Of a stretch of 64,000 nucleotides of DNA, positions 17,564 to 27,831 are shown piece by piece. Made by a program: the position numbers and the translations under genes. Origin of the DNA: Hyphomicrobiales bacterium (GTDB lineage: Bacteria > Pseudomonadota > Alphaproteobacteria > Rhizobiales > Beijerinckiaceae). Below the pieces are notes generated by a model. It ran no database searches, was not told the origin of the DNA, and was given only the letters and a program-made list of their open reading frames with translations. Each line of letters begins with the position of its first letter. The stretch's first letter is position 1. The stretch lies in assembly GCA_019075865.1 (NCBI GenBank), contig JAGXAN010000003.1, positions 1-64,000 on the forward strand. The letters are read 5' to 3'.

Positions 17564-18457
17564 TTACTGCCCGCCTCCCAACGTGTGTACATATACGGCA
17601 AGCGCCTTGATCGTGGTTGGGTCAAGGCGACCTTCCCAGTAGGGCATAACGCCGCCGTGGCCATTGTTGACACCATTCTCGATGGTGGTGAGATCAGAGC
17701 CATAGAGCCAGACCTTTGTGGTCAAATTGGCGGAGCCCATCGAAATGTTGCCTTTGCCATTAGCACCATGGCAAGGCGCGCAATTATCCGCGAAAACCTT
17801 CGCGCCTGCGGTAACTTCGGCCGGTGATTCCGTCTTCAGACCGGACAGGGAGCGCACATAATTGGAGACCTGTTCGATTTGCGGGGCCGTCAGCAGACCG
17901 GTCTTGCCAAAGGCGGGCATTTCGCCCTGGTGACCTTTGTCATCGCCGGAACGCGCGCCATGTGCGATGGTCTGGTAAATCTGGTCCAGCTTGCCACCCC
18001 ACAGCCAGCGGTTGGCATTGAGGTTTGGATAGCCGGGCGAGCCCTGTGCGCCGGAACCATGGCAGGGGGCGCAATTATTGGCGAAGGCGGCAGAGCCAGC
18101 GGCCCGGGCGAATGCCAGCAATTCGGGCTGGCTTTCGATCTGGTCAAGCGGCGTGTTCGCGAGCTTTTGCATCAGGGCACCACGCGAAACCTGCAAGTCA
18201 TCCATGCTCTCAACGACAGCGGTGCGCGAATGCCAGCCAAGAAAGCCGGTGGTTGCGCCGTTGAGCAGCGGAATGGATGGATAAGCGAAGGCATAGCCAA
18301 TGGCCCATACGATGGTAATGTAGAACGTCCAAAGCCACCAGCGCGGCAAAGGATTGTTCAATTCCTTGATGCCATCCCATACATGGCCGGTGGTGGAAAC
18401 GCCGGTGTGCCCATCGATCTCGTGGCCAGCAGCATCATGGGTGTCATTCGTCGACAT
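17564..18457 (-). CDS. ccoP: CcoP/FixP, diheme cytochrome c subunit of cbb3 oxidase
   Basis: A 297-residue subunit with an N-terminal membrane helix (about residues 40-60) and two cytochrome c domains, each with CAPCHG heme-binding motifs (near residues 127 and 217) and later Met ligands (GEMPAFG, GGVMPYW). It passes electrons to CcoO and CcoN. GAGGAG precedes the ATG and overlaps the end of ccoQ. Confidence 0.93.
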   Translation of the reverse strand: MSTNDTHDAAGHEIDGHTGVSTTGHVWDGIKELNNPLPRWWLWTFYITIVWAIGYAFAYPSIPLLNGATTGFLGWHSRTAVVESMDDLQVSRGALMQKLANTPLDQIESQPELLAFARAAGSAAFANNCAPCHGSGAQGSPGYPNLNANRWLWGGKLDQIYQTIAHGARSGDDKGHQGEMPAFGKTGLLTAPQIEQVSNYVRSLSGLKTESPAEVTAGAKVFADNCAPCHGANGKGNISMGSANLTTKVWLYGSDLTTIENGVNNGHGGVMPYWEGRLDPTTIKALAVYVHTLGGGQ

Positions 18458-18463
18458 GCGTTA

Positions 18464-18625
18464 TCACTCCTCGTCCAAAGGCAATCGTCCCATCGCCTCA
18501 TAATCTGCTTTGCGTGAAGGCCACATGGCGAATGCGACGGCGGTTACAAAAACCACGACGGCGTAAACCATCCCGACCGTGCGGGCGATGCTGCCGATAT
18601 ATTCAAGGGTTGCACTAGGGGTCAT
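18464..18625 (-). CDS. ccoQ: CcoQ/FixQ, small cbb3 oxidase subunit
   Basis: A 53-residue membrane protein translated from the minus strand: an N-terminal stretch MTPSATLEYIGSIARTVGM, one hydrophobic helix (VYAVVVFVTAVAFAMW) and a charged end PSRKADYEAMGRLPLDEE. Length, position between ccoO and ccoP and the WPSRKADYE motif fit CcoQ, which stabilises the CcoNOP core. Confidence 0.88.
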   Translation of the reverse strand: MTPSATLEYIGSIARTVGMVYAVVVFVTAVAFAMWPSRKADYEAMGRLPLDEE

Positions 18626-18634
18626 GGCTCTGCC

Positions 18635-19369
18635 TCAGCGAATGTTGGCTTTGTCATCATAGGTTTTGAAGTTCACTTCGGTGCCCAGCATCTGCAAATA
18701 GGCAATGAGAGCGTCCGCTTCCGTCACCTGATGCGGGATGCCGGCGTAATTGCGCGAGATGGCCCCGGGATAGTTTTTGGCGAGCGCGGCCGCGCCATCT
18801 GAATCCGTGGTGTCCTGGGTCATGATATCGGCCTTGGCACTCTTGATTTCCGCTGGCGTGTAGGGCGTGCCAATCAGGGCCTGGACCCGCATCTTGGCCT
18901 CAATGTCCGTGGTATCCAGCGGCGTATCGAACAGGAAACCAAAGCGCGGCATGATTGATTCGGGCACCACCGAGCGCGGGTTCTGCAAATGCTGGCGGTG
19001 CCAGTCGTCGGAATATTTGCCGCCAACGCGTGCCAGATCCGGCCCGATGCGCTTGGAGCCCCACTGGAAGGGATGGTCATACATGCTTTCGGCTGCCAGC
19101 GAGTAGTGGCCATAACGCTCCACTTCGTCGCGGAGCGGGCGGATCATCTGCGAGTGGCAGAGGTAACAGCCTTCACGCACGTAAATGTCGCGACCTTCCA
19201 GTTCGAGCGGTGTGTAAGGCCGGATGGAGCCGACCTTTTCAATCGTGTCCTTTACGTAGAATAGCGGCACAATTTCCACCAACCCGCCGATTGCCACGGC
19301 CACAACCGCGGCAACAGCGAGCAAGATGACATTCTTTTCCAGAATAGTGTGCTTGGACATCAGTGACAT
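18635..19369 (-). CDS. ccoO: CcoO/FixO, monoheme cytochrome c subunit of cbb3 oxidase
   Basis: A 244-residue subunit with one N-terminal transmembrane anchor (about residues 12-36) and a cytochrome c domain with the heme motif [12 protein letters not shown] (near residue 67). Landmarks [20 protein letters not shown] and GPDLARVGG are typical of FixO. It sits 12 bases after ccoN and is cotranscribed with it. AGGAA precedes the ATG. Confidence 0.94.
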   Translation of the reverse strand: MSLMSKHTILEKNVILLAVAAVVAVAIGGLVEIVPLFYVKDTIEKVGSIRPYTPLELEGRDIYVREGCYLCHSQMIRPLRDEVERYGHYSLAAESMYDHPFQWGSKRIGPDLARVGGKYSDDWHRQHLQNPRSVVPESIMPRFGFLFDTPLDTTDIEAKMRVQALIGTPYTPAEIKSAKADIMTQDTTDSDGAAALAKNYPGAISRNYAGIPHQVTEADALIAYLQMLGTEVNFKTYDDKANIR

Positions 19370-19381
19370 GTAATCAATTCC

Positions 19382-21040
19382 TCACTTGGCGGGAACGAGC
19401 GCGGGATCATTCGGGTGACCGGCTTCGGTTTGGGCGGTTTCATCCACGGTAATGGTCATCCACAAGTTGTAGAGCATGATCAGAACACCACTGAGGAACA
19501 TGGCTCCACCCAAGGCACGCAGCACATAAAGCGGGTGCACTGCCTGAACCGTATCCACGAAGGAATACTGAAGGAAACCCAGGCTGTTATAGGACCGCCA
19601 CATCAGGCCTTCCATGATACCTGCAACCCACATCGAGGAGATGTAAACCACAATGCCCATGGTCGAAATCCAGAAGTGCCAGTTGACCAGCTTCATCGAA
19701 TACAGGTCGCGGCGGTTCCAGAGCCAAGGCACCATGCAGTAGATCGCGCCGAAGGAAATATATGCGACCCAGCCGAGGCTGCCCGAATGCACATGGCCGA
19801 TAACCCAATCGGTATAGTGGGTCAGACCATTGACTTCCTTGATGGCCATGACCGGACCTTCGAAGGTGGACATGCCGTAGAAAGCGAGGGCGACAACCAT
19901 CATGCGCAGAACAGGATCCGTCCGCAACTTGTCCCATGCGCCCGAGAGCGTCATCAGGCCGTTGATCATGCCGCCCCATGAGGGCATCCACAGCACGATC
20001 GAAAATACCATGCCCAAGGTCTGCACCCAGTCCGGCAGAGCCGTATAGATGAGATGGTGCGGGCCGGCCCAGATATAGATGAAGATCAAGGCCCAGAAGT
20101 GCACGATGGACAGGCGATAGGAATAAATCGGTCGTCCGGCGCGTTTGGGCATGAAATAGTACATCATGGCCAGGAAGGGCACGGTCAGGAAGAACGCGAC
20201 CGCATTATGCCCATACCACCACTGGAACATGGCATCCTGCACGCCGCTCCACACGATGTAGGACTTCGATGAGAACAGCGAAATCGGGATGGTCGGGCTG
20301 TTGAACAGGTGAAGCACGGCGATTGTCAGGATGAACGAAAGATAGAACCAGTTTGCCACATAAATATGGGGCTCGGCGCGCCGCATCAGGGTGCCGACGA
20401 AGACGAAGAGGTAGGTCACCCAAACGACGGTGAGCAGCAGCTTCTGATACCATTCCGGTTCGGCATATTCCTTGGAAGCGGTGATGCCGAGCGGATAGCC
20501 CGAAATCGCCAGCAGAAGGAACAGGTTGTAGCCGATGGCGACGAACCACGGCGACAGATAACCTGCCAGACGGGCCCGCGAGGTTCGCTGCACGACGTAA
20601 AATGACGTTCCAATCAGGATGTTGCCGCCAAAGCCGAAAATCACCGAATTGGTGTGCGAGGGTCGCAGGCGACCAAAATTGACATATTGGCTGAAGTTGA
20701 GGTGAGGATAGGCGAGTTCAAGAGCCGCATACAGGCCAACCGACATGCCAATGACGCCCCATACGATGGAGGCGACGGTCAGAAACTTGACCGGCCCAAG
20801 GTAATAATTGGGCTTGCCGTCTATCTCGCGTGGCGGCAATTGCGCCGGGCGATCATAATAGTTTTTGACCAGCAGAAATGCACAGATGACCGCAGTCCAG
20901 GCCATGATACTGGTTTGGACGGCATAGGCCGGGGTCCAGGCCTTGGCCGAGACGAAGGTTGCAAACACTGCAAAAGCTGCAAGCAGCACAAAGCCTATGA
21001 GCTCGCTGCGCGATAATTGTTTAGTGACGCCTTGCTGCAT
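19382..21040 (-). CDS. ccoN: CcoN/FixN, catalytic subunit of cbb3 cytochrome c oxidase
   Basis: A 552-residue heme-copper oxidase subunit I of the C family, which reduces oxygen to water with high affinity and pumps protons. About twelve hydrophobic helices are present with conserved His-containing segments ([59 protein letters not shown]). It is the first gene of the minus-strand ccoNOQP-GHIS run. A perfect FNR/FixK box at 21110-21123 lies about 76 bases upstream of the ATG. Confidence 0.96.
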   Translation of the reverse strand: MQQGVTKQLSRSELIGFVLLAAFAVFATFVSAKAWTPAYAVQTSIMAWTAVICAFLLVKNYYDRPAQLPPREIDGKPNYYLGPVKFLTVASIVWGVIGMSVGLYAALELAYPHLNFSQYVNFGRLRPSHTNSVIFGFGGNILIGTSFYVVQRTSRARLAGYLSPWFVAIGYNLFLLLAISGYPLGITASKEYAEPEWYQKLLLTVVWVTYLFVFVGTLMRRAEPHIYVANWFYLSFILTIAVLHLFNSPTIPISLFSSKSYIVWSGVQDAMFQWWYGHNAVAFFLTVPFLAMMYYFMPKRAGRPIYSYRLSIVHFWALIFIYIWAGPHHLIYTALPDWVQTLGMVFSIVLWMPSWGGMINGLMTLSGAWDKLRTDPVLRMMVVALAFYGMSTFEGPVMAIKEVNGLTHYTDWVIGHVHSGSLGWVAYISFGAIYCMVPWLWNRRDLYSMKLVNWHFWISTMGIVVYISSMWVAGIMEGLMWRSYNSLGFLQYSFVDTVQAVHPLYVLRALGGAMFLSGVLIMLYNLWMTITVDETAQTEAGHPNDPALVPAK

Positions 21041-21109
21041 CTCGCCTATCCACTCCGTAAATTTTGCGGAAACATCGATGCAAACTAGTGCCTACATTCC
21101 ATGGCGTAA

Positions 21110-21123
21110 TTGATCGAGATCAA
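21110..21123. promoter_or_regulatory. FNR/FixK box upstream of ccoN
   Basis: TTGATCGAGATCAA is a perfect TTGAT-N4-ATCAA site. Its centre is about 76 bases from the ccoN ATG on the minus strand, which fits a class II activator site about 41 bases before a transcription start and a 30-40 base leader. It could also act at distance on hemN. FixK encoded at 26002 is the likely binder. Confidence 0.85.
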
Positions 21124-21257
21124 TTGAGCCGGAGATGGCAGCCGCTTAATTGCCGCACCCCTGCCACAGTTCGGGCAAAAATCCTTATATTAGAAGGACT
21201 CCATATAGTGGATGGCGGTTTTGCGACAGTTTGACACAGATTTTGGCGCGCTTGCAT

Positions 21258-21298
21258 TTGATGCGCATCAAAGCGCGGTGGTCGCCGCGATATATATT
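21258..21298 (+). promoter_or_regulatory. FNR/FixK-dependent hemN promoter
   Basis: TTGATGCGCATCAA (21258-21271) is a second perfect box; a -10-like TATATT lies at 21293-21298. An activator site centred 41.5 bases before the start would put transcription at about 21305-21306, almost on the hemN ATG, so the mRNA may be leaderless. Confidence 0.75.
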
Positions 21299-21304
21299 GC
21301 GGGC

Positions 21305-22684
21305 ATGGCTCATTCCTCCAATACACCCATATCCGCCCTGATCGCCCGCTATGACGGCCGTTTGCCGCGCTACACCAGCTATCCGACCGCGCCCAATTTC
21401 AAAAGCTCCGTCTCAGCGGAGGTCTATGGACAATGGTTGCGGGCGACGGCGCTGGATCAGCCGCTGTCGATTTATATTCACGTGCCGTTCTGTGATCGGC
21501 TCTGCCTCTACTGCGGTTGCAATACCAGCGTGGTGCGGCTGGAATCGTCGCGCCTTGCCTATGCGCAATTGCTGGAGCGCGAGATCAAGATGGTCGCCGA
21601 CGCGCTGCCGGGACGCGGGCGTATTGCCCAGATTCACTGGGGCGGCGGCACGCCAACCAGCCTCTCGGCCGCTTCACTGGTTTCCGTTATGGATGTCATT
21701 CGCACGCGTTTTGATATGGAAGCGAATGCGGAGATCGCGATTGAGATTGATCCGGTGAACCTGCCGGTGGACCGTCTGCCGGCGCTGCGCGATATGGGCG
21801 TGACCCGCGCCAGTCTCGGCGTTCAGGATTTCAACGCGGACGTGCAGCAGGCCATCGGGCGTGCGCAAAGCTTTGATGAAACCCGCGACTGCCTGAATGG
21901 CTTGCGCGAGATTGGCATTGCCTCGGTCAATCTCGATCTGATGTATGGTCTGCCACACCAGACCGTTGAAAGTGTGCGCGCGACGGCGCAAGCCGTGCTG
22001 GAACTTGCGCCCGAGCGGATTGCGGTATTTGGCTATGCCCATGTTCCGTGGATGAAAAAGCACCAGGAGCTGATCCCGGCCGAATCCCTGCCCGATGCCC
22101 TGGCACGATTTGCCCAGCAGGAGGCCATTGCGGATGTGCTATGCAGCCAGGGCGGCTACCAATCCATTGGTCTTGACCATTTTGCCTTGCCGGGTGATGC
22201 GCTGACCGTCGCCGCCGAGGCGGGCGATTTGCACCGCAATTTCCAGGGCTACACCACGGATTCGGCCCCCGCCCTGATCGGCATTGGTGCCAGCGCCATC
22301 GGCAGCCTGCATCAGGGCTATGCCCAGAATGCCGTGCGCGTGCCCGAATATGCGGCCGCCATTGGCGCGGATCGCTTTGCGGTCAAGCGCGGCGTAGCGT
22401 TGACGGATGATGATCGGTTGCGGCGCAGCGTGATCGAGCAGATCATGTGCGGTGATGAGGTCGATCTGGAGGCCAGTGCCCTGCATTTTCTGGGTCGGGC
22501 CGATGCGCTGAATGGCGCGATTGAAGCTATGGAAGCGCTGGCGGCGGATGGCTTTGTGGCGCGCAATGGCGCGCGCTGGCGCGTAACCGAGCTTGGGCGC
22601 CCGTTCATGCGGCAGGTCGCCGCGACATTTGATGCCTACCTTGGCCAGGGCGAGGCACCCCGGCGTTTTGCGCGGGCGGTGTAA
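21305..22684 (+). CDS. hemN: HemN, oxygen-independent coproporphyrinogen III oxidase
   Basis: A 459-residue radical SAM enzyme that decarboxylates coproporphyrinogen III to protoporphyrinogen IX without oxygen, supplying heme when oxygen is low. The 4Fe-4S Cys set is Cys63, Cys67 and Cys70 within HVPFCDRLCLYCGC. Family landmarks YTSYPTAP, HWGGGTPTSL, GVQDFN and the C-terminal HemN domain are present. The start at 21305 is preferred to 21212 because the FixK box and -10 element lie between the two. It is divergent from ccoN, as expected for a microaerobic regulon. Confidence 0.94.
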   Translation: MAHSSNTPISALIARYDGRLPRYTSYPTAPNFKSSVSAEVYGQWLRATALDQPLSIYIHVPFCDRLCLYCGCNTSVVRLESSRLAYAQLLEREIKMVADALPGRGRIAQIHWGGGTPTSLSAASLVSVMDVIRTRFDMEANAEIAIEIDPVNLPVDRLPALRDMGVTRASLGVQDFNADVQQAIGRAQSFDETRDCLNGLREIGIASVNLDLMYGLPHQTVESVRATAQAVLELAPERIAVFGYAHVPWMKKHQELIPAESLPDALARFAQQEAIADVLCSQGGYQSIGLDHFALPGDALTVAAEAGDLHRNFQGYTTDSAPALIGIGASAIGSLHQGYAQNAVRVPEYAAAIGADRFAVKRGVALTDDDRLRRSVIEQIMCGDEVDLEASALHFLGRADALNGAIEAMEALAADGFVARNGARWRVTELGRPFMRQVAATFDAYLGQGEAPRRFARAV

Positions 22685-22827
22685 GTTTCCCGCCTGTTTT
22701 GCGCGGGCCGGCGGCCAATATGGTGGGGCCCAGCGCGCTGCGCCCTCGCGCCGCCTTTTCGTGATGTGCAACCCGGGAGACAATGCTATGCTGGCCGTAT
22801 GCAAAGAGCCCGTCACCGGAATGATGG

Positions 22828-24741
22828 ATGACCCAATCTCACGATAATGATGCTGCTGCCGCGTTGCATGAAGAGCCGGGCCATTTCATGATTGCCATGG
22901 AGGCGGCGGGTGCCGGTGTATGGCGCTGGGATGTCGCGGCAGGCGTGGTGCATGTTTCGCGTGCCGGCCGCGCCCTGTTGGGTCTTGCCCTGGGTCTTGC
23001 CAATGACCCGGTCGCCTATGACCAGTTTCTCGATTGCGTGCATGTTGATGATCGTATCGCCGTCGAGCATGCGATGCGGGCTGCTTTGGATGCGGGCGCG
23101 GCCTGCGATATTGATTTTTTCACGGATGCAGCCAGGAGCGTGCGGCGTTGCCTGCGGTTGCGGGGCGCAGGCGGGCGGCAAGGGCCGTCTGTGATGGTTC
23201 AGGGCATTGTCATCCAGAGTGCCCGCCGCCGCGTTGCAGACGGAGCCAATAACCCTTGGGTGGAAGTTGTTGCCTCCACCGAGGAGGCGGTGCTGGCCCT
23301 GACGTTCGATGGTATCATCACGCACTGGAATGATGGCGCACATGCCACCTTCGGCTATTCAAGCACAGAGATGATCGGCAAGCCGATCACATGGCTGTTG
23401 CCCGGCGGGCGCGAAATGGAGGTCGCCAATCTTGTGGAACGCTTGAAACGCGGCAAGCCTTTCGAGCATATCGAGACGCAGCGACGGCGCAAGGATGGCG
23501 AGATTATCGACGTTTCGCTGATGGTTCTGCCGCTTTGGGACGAATACGGGCGCATGATCGGCGTTTCGAGTGTGGCGCGCGACATCACCGCCAGCAAAAA
23601 GGCCCAGATTGCGCTGGCCGAGCGCGAGGCGCATCTGCAGTCCGTGCTCGATACCGTGCCCGAAGCAATGATCGTGATTGATACGCAAGGGCTGATTCAA
23701 TCCTACAGTGCCGCCGCCGAGCGGCAATTTGGCTATACAGCCGAGGAGGCGGTGGGGCAGAATGTAAGCCTGCTCATGCCGCCATCCTATCGCGAACATC
23801 ATGATTCCTATCTCAAGCGCTATCTTGAAACCGGCCAGCGCCGCATCATTGGCATTGGCCGCCTTGTGGTTGGCCAGCGCAAGGATGGCTCCACCTTTCC
23901 GATGGAATTATCGGTGGGCGAAGTGCGATCCGGCCAGCGCCACGCTTTCACGGGGTTTGTGCGGGATTTGAGCGAGCGCGAAGAATCCCAAAAGCGCCTG
24001 CAGGATTTGCAAGGCGAGTTGATCCACATGTCGCGGTTTACGGTTTTGGGCGAAATGGCTTCGACTCTGGCGCATGAACTCAACCAGCCGCTGTCGGCGG
24101 TAGCCAATTATTTGAAAGGCGGACAGCGGTTATTGGCCGGCGAGCAGCCCGAAAACGTCGCTTTGGCGCGCGATGCCATGGAAAAGGCGATGGCGCAAGC
24201 CTTGCGCGCCGGCCAGATTATCCGGCACCTGCGCGATTTTGTGGCGCGCGGCGAGACGCGCCGACAATTGGAATCCGTGACAAAACTGATTGAGGAAGCC
24301 GGCGCGCTGGGGCTGGTGGGTCTGCGCGAATCCGGGGTGCGGGTGACTTATGATCTGGACCCGCGCGCGCAATTTGTTGTCGCTGACAAGATCCAGATAC
24401 AGCAGGTGCTGCTGAACCTGATCCGCAACGCCATTGAAGCCATGCAGGATTCCCCCGTCAAGGAGTTACTGGTGGCCAGCCGCCAGGTCGATGACGCAAC
24501 CATCGAGGTCAGCGTCACCGATACCGGATCGGGAATTTCCAAGGAAATCGCCGCCAAGCTGTTTCAGCCATTCGTGACCTCCAAGCCGCAGGGGATGGGC
24601 ATTGGCCTGTCGATTTCGCGCACCATTGCGGAAGCGCATGGCGGCCGGTTGTGGGCTGAACCCAACCCGGCCGGTGGCACGATCTTTCGGATGATGCTTA
24701 AATCGCGGCAGGGTACGGGGGCGAGCGAAATTGACGATTAG
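22828..24741 (+). CDS. fixL: FixL-like heme-PAS oxygen sensor histidine kinase
   Basis: A 637-residue soluble sensor kinase with three PAS regions (about residues 18-130, 145-255 and 268-385), a HisKA domain with the phospho-acceptor His416 ([12 protein letters not shown]) and an HATPase domain ([26 protein letters not shown]). The third PAS matches the heme PAS of Fix[28 protein letters not shown] with the likely proximal heme ligand His325, and RRIIGIGR with the Arg that contacts oxygen. Without oxygen it should phosphorylate FixJ at 24731, whose start overlaps its end. No transmembrane helices are seen, unlike some rhizobial FixL. Confidence 0.9.
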   Translation: MTQSHDNDAAAALHEEPGHFMIAMEAAGAGVWRWDVAAGVVHVSRAGRALLGLALGLANDPVAYDQFLDCVHVDDRIAVEHAMRAALDAGAACDIDFFTDAARSVRRCLRLRGAGGRQGPSVMVQGIVIQSARRRVADGANNPWVEVVASTEEAVLALTFDGIITHWNDGAHATFGYSSTEMIGKPITWLLPGGREMEVANLVERLKRGKPFEHIETQRRRKDGEIIDVSLMVLPLWDEYGRMIGVSSVARDITASKKAQIALAEREAHLQSVLDTVPEAMIVIDTQGLIQSYSAAAERQFGYTAEEAVGQNVSLLMPPSYREHHDSYLKRYLETGQRRIIGIGRLVVGQRKDGSTFPMELSVGEVRSGQRHAFTGFVRDLSEREESQKRLQDLQGELIHMSRFTVLGEMASTLAHELNQPLSAVANYLKGGQRLLAGEQPENVALARDAMEKAMAQALRAGQIIRHLRDFVARGETRRQLESVTKLIEEAGALGLVGLRESGVRVTYDLDPRAQFVVADKIQIQQVLLNLIRNAIEAMQDSPVKELLVASRQVDDATIEVSVTDTGSGISKEIAAKLFQPFVTSKPQGMGIGLSISRTIAEAHGGRLWAEPNPAGGTIFRMMLKSRQGTGASEIDD

Positions 24742-25354
24742 TGCCGTGATCCACCTGATTGATGATGATGATGGCGTGCGCCAGTCGCTCGGCTTTTCGT
24801 TGACGGCGGCCGGGCTTGCCGTGCGTGCCTATGAATCGGCCACCGCTTTTCTGGAGGCATTGCCCAGCCTGCAGCCGGGTTGCGTCGTCACCGATATACG
24901 GATGCCGGGGATTGATGGGCTGGAATTGCAGCGGTGTCTGAACGCGCAGCGGGTGCATATGCCGGTTATCGTTATGACCGGCCACGGAGACGTGCGACTG
25001 GCGGTGGAAGCCATGAAGGCCGGTGCTGTGGACTTTATCGAAAAGCCGTTTGATGACGATGTGTTGCTCAGCGCCATCCAGAGCGCCATCGAGCGTTATG
25101 ACAAGATTGCAGCGCGCGACGCCGTTGCCGTCCAGACGCGGGCGAAACTCGAAAGCCTGTCGTCGCGGGAGCATGAAGTGCTTCAGGGATTGCTGGCCGG
25201 ATTGCCAAACAAGACCATCGCCTATGATCTGCAAATCAGCGCCCGGACGGTCGAGGTTCACCGCGCCAATGTCATGACCAAGATGGGTGCGGGGAGTCTA
25301 TCGGAATTGGTGCGGATGGCCCTGATAGCGGATATGCCCAAATCCGGACGATAA
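24731..25354 (+). CDS. fixJ: FixJ-like response regulator
   Basis: A 207-residue two-domain regulator: a receiver with phospho-acceptor Asp55 (VVTDIRMPG), conserved TGHGD and EKPF Lys, then a LuxR-type helix-turn-helix ([35 protein letters not shown]). It would activate fixK when phosphorylated by FixL. The start is probably the TTG at 24731 (GGGGCGAG upstream), overlapping the fixL stop; a GTG at 24746 is an alternative. Confidence 0.92.
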   Translation: MTISAVIHLIDDDDGVRQSLGFSLTAAGLAVRAYESATAFLEALPSLQPGCVVTDIRMPGIDGLELQRCLNAQRVHMPVIVMTGHGDVRLAVEAMKAGAVDFIEKPFDDDVLLSAIQSAIERYDKIAARDAVAVQTRAKLESLSSREHEVLQGLLAGLPNKTIAYDLQISARTVEVHRANVMTKMGAGSLSELVRMALIADMPKSGR

Positions 25355-25379
25355 GAGTTGCAGAATTGCGACCCATGAT

Positions 25380-25393
25380 TTGCGATAGATCAA
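25380..25393 (+). promoter_or_regulatory. Weak FNR/FixK-like site before the receiver-only gene
   Basis: TTGCGATAGATCAA keeps the right half ATCAA and most of the left half of a FixK box. It is centred about 90 bases before the ATG at 25477. It may bring the receiver-only protein under FixK control, but it could be chance. Confidence 0.35.
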
Positions 25394-25476
25394 GGCGGGT
25401 TCGCTGCACCAGTGCATAAGATGGCGGATATGCAAATCAGTAAGGGCTGAGGTGGGCCATCGGAGCTCTATCGACA

Positions 25477-25845
25477 ATGAAAGCGGAATCGCAAGTCGTC
25501 CTTGTGGTCGACGATGATCTGGCCGTGCGCGAATCGCTCAAATTCGCGCTTGAACTGGAGGGCTTGGGTGTGGTCGCCTGCGCCTGCGGGGCCGACCTCT
25601 TGGCCCATCCCAAATTGATGGGGGCCGGTTGCCTCGTACTTGATTATAAAATGCCGGACATGGACGGGTTTGAAGTGCTGCGCGCGCTCAAGCGACGCGA
25701 TTGCCGCGTGCCGGTGATTTTGATTACCGGAGCGGCCAGCGGCACGGTGCGCCGTCGGGCGGCCATAGCGGGCGTGCGCTATGTCATTGAAAAGCCGCTT
25801 CTGGACAGCGCGCTTATTGAAAGCCTGTCTGAAATCCTGAATTAG
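25477..25845 (+). CDS. Receiver-only response regulator beside fixLJ
   Basis: A 122-residue single receiver domain with acidic pocket VVDDD, phospho-acceptor Asp56 (LVLDYKMPDMDG), switch Thr in LITGA and conserved Lys in IEKPL. There is no output domain. It is flanked by fixJ and fixK and resembles the FixJ receiver, so it may act as a phosphate sink or brake on the FixL-FixJ pathway, or as a relay to another kinase. This function is inferred from position only. Confidence 0.85.
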   Translation: MKAESQVVLVVDDDLAVRESLKFALELEGLGVVACACGADLLAHPKLMGAGCLVLDYKMPDMDGFEVLRALKRRDCRVPVILITGAASGTVRRRAAIAGVRYVIEKPLLDSALIESLSEILN

Positions 25846-26001
25846 GGATGGATGCTATGCTTATTGAAAATCGGCGGCGCTCACCCGTCGGCGCGGTTGC
25901 GCCGGGGCGGACTAAGTAGATTCCCTTAGAACATAACCGAATATCGCGCGCCCTTCGCAGCCGATAGACATGGAATGCCACCCTTTCAAGGAGCACCTCT
26001 C

Positions 26002-26709
26002 ATGTCGAGATCGCTTGTACTAGCCTGCAATTGCGCTTCCGAAAACGAACCGGTCGTCGTCGGGCACGCCGTGATTCGGCCAAAGCCGGAATATCATGGC
26101 AATTGGGAAAGCCTGCTTGCGACCACGGGTTCCGTGCTGCATTTTTCGCAGGACAGCGATATCTATGGCGAGGGTGCCGAAGCCGATACATTATACCGGA
26201 TTGTCTCCGGCATCGTGCGCACCTGCAGCTTTTTGAGCGACGGGCGCCGACACATTGACTCATTTTATGATGAAGGTGATATGTTCGGCTTTGAAGTGGG
26301 TCATGTGCATCGGCTTTCGGCGGAAGCTGTGTCCGATTGCACCGTAATCGCCTATCGGCGGTGCACTGTGGAACGCTTGGCGGCGGAAAATAACGTGCTG
26401 GCCCGGCAAATGTTCTCCTGCGCCATGCGCAACATGGCCCATGCACAAAATCATTGCCTGTTGCTGGCGCGCAAAAGCGCGGTGGAGAAGGTCGCAACTT
26501 TCCTGACCGAATGGGCAGACCCGTCACCGCGCATGGAAATGAAAGCGCTCGCGATGACGCGCCAGGATATTGCCGATTATCTGGGTCTGACCATCGAAAC
26601 CGTCTCGCGGACGCTCTCGCAACTGGAGCGTGACGCGATGATTGAGCTTCACACAGCGCGCCATATCCGCATCCGGAACCCGGTCGCCTTGCGGGCCCTG
26701 ATCGCTTAA
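26002..26709 (+). CDS. fixK: FixK, Crp/Fnr family regulator of microaerobic genes
   Basis: A 235-residue regulator with a cNMP-like sensor domain (residues about 35-150) and a Crp-type helix-turn-helix (MTRQDIADYLGLTIETVSRTLSQLE). The recognition helix keeps the E-x-x-S-R pattern of FNR and FixK that reads TTGAT half-sites. There is only a C-x-C pair near the N-terminus, not the full FNR iron-sulfur Cys set, so direct oxygen sensing is unlikely; expression through FixLJ is expected. AAGGAG at 25988-25993 supports the ATG at 26002. Likely targets here are the boxes at 21110 and 21258. Confidence 0.9.
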   Translation: MSRSLVLACNCASENEPVVVGHAVIRPKPEYHGNWESLLATTGSVLHFSQDSDIYGEGAEADTLYRIVSGIVRTCSFLSDGRRHIDSFYDEGDMFGFEVGHVHRLSAEAVSDCTVIAYRRCTVERLAAENNVLARQMFSCAMRNMAHAQNHCLLLARKSAVEKVATFLTEWADPSPRMEMKALAMTRQDIADYLGLTIETVSRTLSQLERDAMIELHTARHIRIRNPVALRALIA

Positions 26710-26736
26710 GCCCCGCAATCCTGCGGCGCTATGCCG

Positions 26737-27831
26737 TCAGGCCATGTGTTCCATCACCTTCACACCAGCGACGCCGCCGGTGAAGATTGCCGCAAATACC
26801 AGATAGGAAGCGGCCGCCAGCGTCGAAACGCCGGTGATGCATTGCCCCATGGTGCAGCCAAGGCCAATGACGCCGCCAAAGCCCATCATGATTGCTCCAA
26901 ACAGGTTGCGCATGGTGTCGTGTTTGTCGACAAAGGTGGAGACCCGAAATTTTCCGGCTGTAAGCGCCGCGATCAACGCCCCGAGCAATGCGCCGAGCGT
27001 GGTGGTGACACCGAAAGCCGGGACCGGCCCCGCCGTGTAGCGCTGCATCCAGTCCAGTGTGTCGCCGGCCGGGCGCACAAAAGTCAGCGACAGCGGTGCA
27101 ATCGGGGAATTGGCCAGATCGTCATAGGCCAGCCCCGACAGGGCCCAACCGGCGCAAACCGCCAGGCCGACGCCAAACCCCGCCACCATCTGCTTGGGGG
27201 AGGCGCGGAAATGTGCATTGCCAAAGCAAAAAGCCAAAACCGCCAAAACGAGAACCGTCGTCACCCATTTGCCGGCCGTGTCTGCGTTGATGCCGCTGGC
27301 ATGGGCGATGAGCAAGCCCAGCCCCTGATTGGACATGCCCGAAGCGTGCAGGTCAATGGCGGTGGCGCTGGCGAGGGCAACCCGCCACGGGCCGACCAGT
27401 CCGCCAATCGCCACATAGGCGGAAATGCCCATCACGATGACAACAATCAACGAGCGCAAGTCGCCGCCGCCGGCGCGCACCAGATTGCGGCTGGCGCAGC
27501 CGCCGGCAAACACCATGCCAAAACCAAACATCAAGCCGCCCAGAATAGCGCCCGCCCAATCAAAGGTCGGGGCCATATACATGGATTTGGAAAGATCCAC
27601 GATACCAAATGCTTGCATGATCTGGGCCCCGGCCAACGCGGTTGCCGCTGCCAGGAGCCAGGCCCGTAAACGCGAGCCGTCGCCAAAACTCAAAAGGTCG
27701 GAGATCGAACCCATGGCGCAGAAATTGGTGCGCTGAACCACGAAACCGAAGAAAATACCAATCACAAGCCCACCCCAAGCCAGCCAGCCGGGTGCATCCT
27801 GCAACAATGTCGCACGTATATTGTCGAGCAT
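26737..27831 (-). CDS. YeeE/YedE (TsuA-type) sulfur-compound transporter
   Basis: A 364-residue integral membrane protein with about ten to twelve helices and the two half-motifs of the YeeE/YedE family: FVVQRTNFCAMGS near the N-terminus with GGCASRNLVRAGGGDLRSL in the middle, and GLGCTMGQCITGVST near the C-terminus. The conserved Cys residues relay thiosulfate or another reduced sulfur anion through the membrane in TsuA. The start at 27831 is chosen from its GGGAG site; a longer frame to 27951 has no membrane character. It is convergent with fixK, 28 bases away. Confidence 0.85.
   Translation of the reverse strand: MLDNIRATLLQDAPGWLAWGGLVIGIFFGFVVQRTNFCAMGSISDLLSFGDGSRLRAWLLAAATALAGAQIMQAFGIVDLSKSMYMAPTFDWAGAILGGLMFGFGMVFAGGCASRNLVRAGGGDLRSLIVVIVMGISAYVAIGGLVGPWRVALASATAIDLHASGMSNQGLGLLIAHASGINADTAGKWVTTVLVLAVLAFCFGNAHFRASPKQMVAGFGVGLAVCAGWALSGLAYDDLANSPIAPLSLTFVRPAGDTLDWMQRYTAGPVPAFGVTTTLGALLGALIAALTAGKFRVSTFVDKHDTMRNLFGAIMMGFGGVIGLGCTMGQCITGVSTLAAASYLVFAAIFTGGVAGVKVMEHMA

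Noticed and set aside
26002-26709. Calling the Crp/Fnr regulator an oxygen-sensing FNR
   Set aside because: The N-terminal Cys set for the 4Fe-4S cluster is incomplete, and the gene stands beside fixLJ, so FixK fits better.
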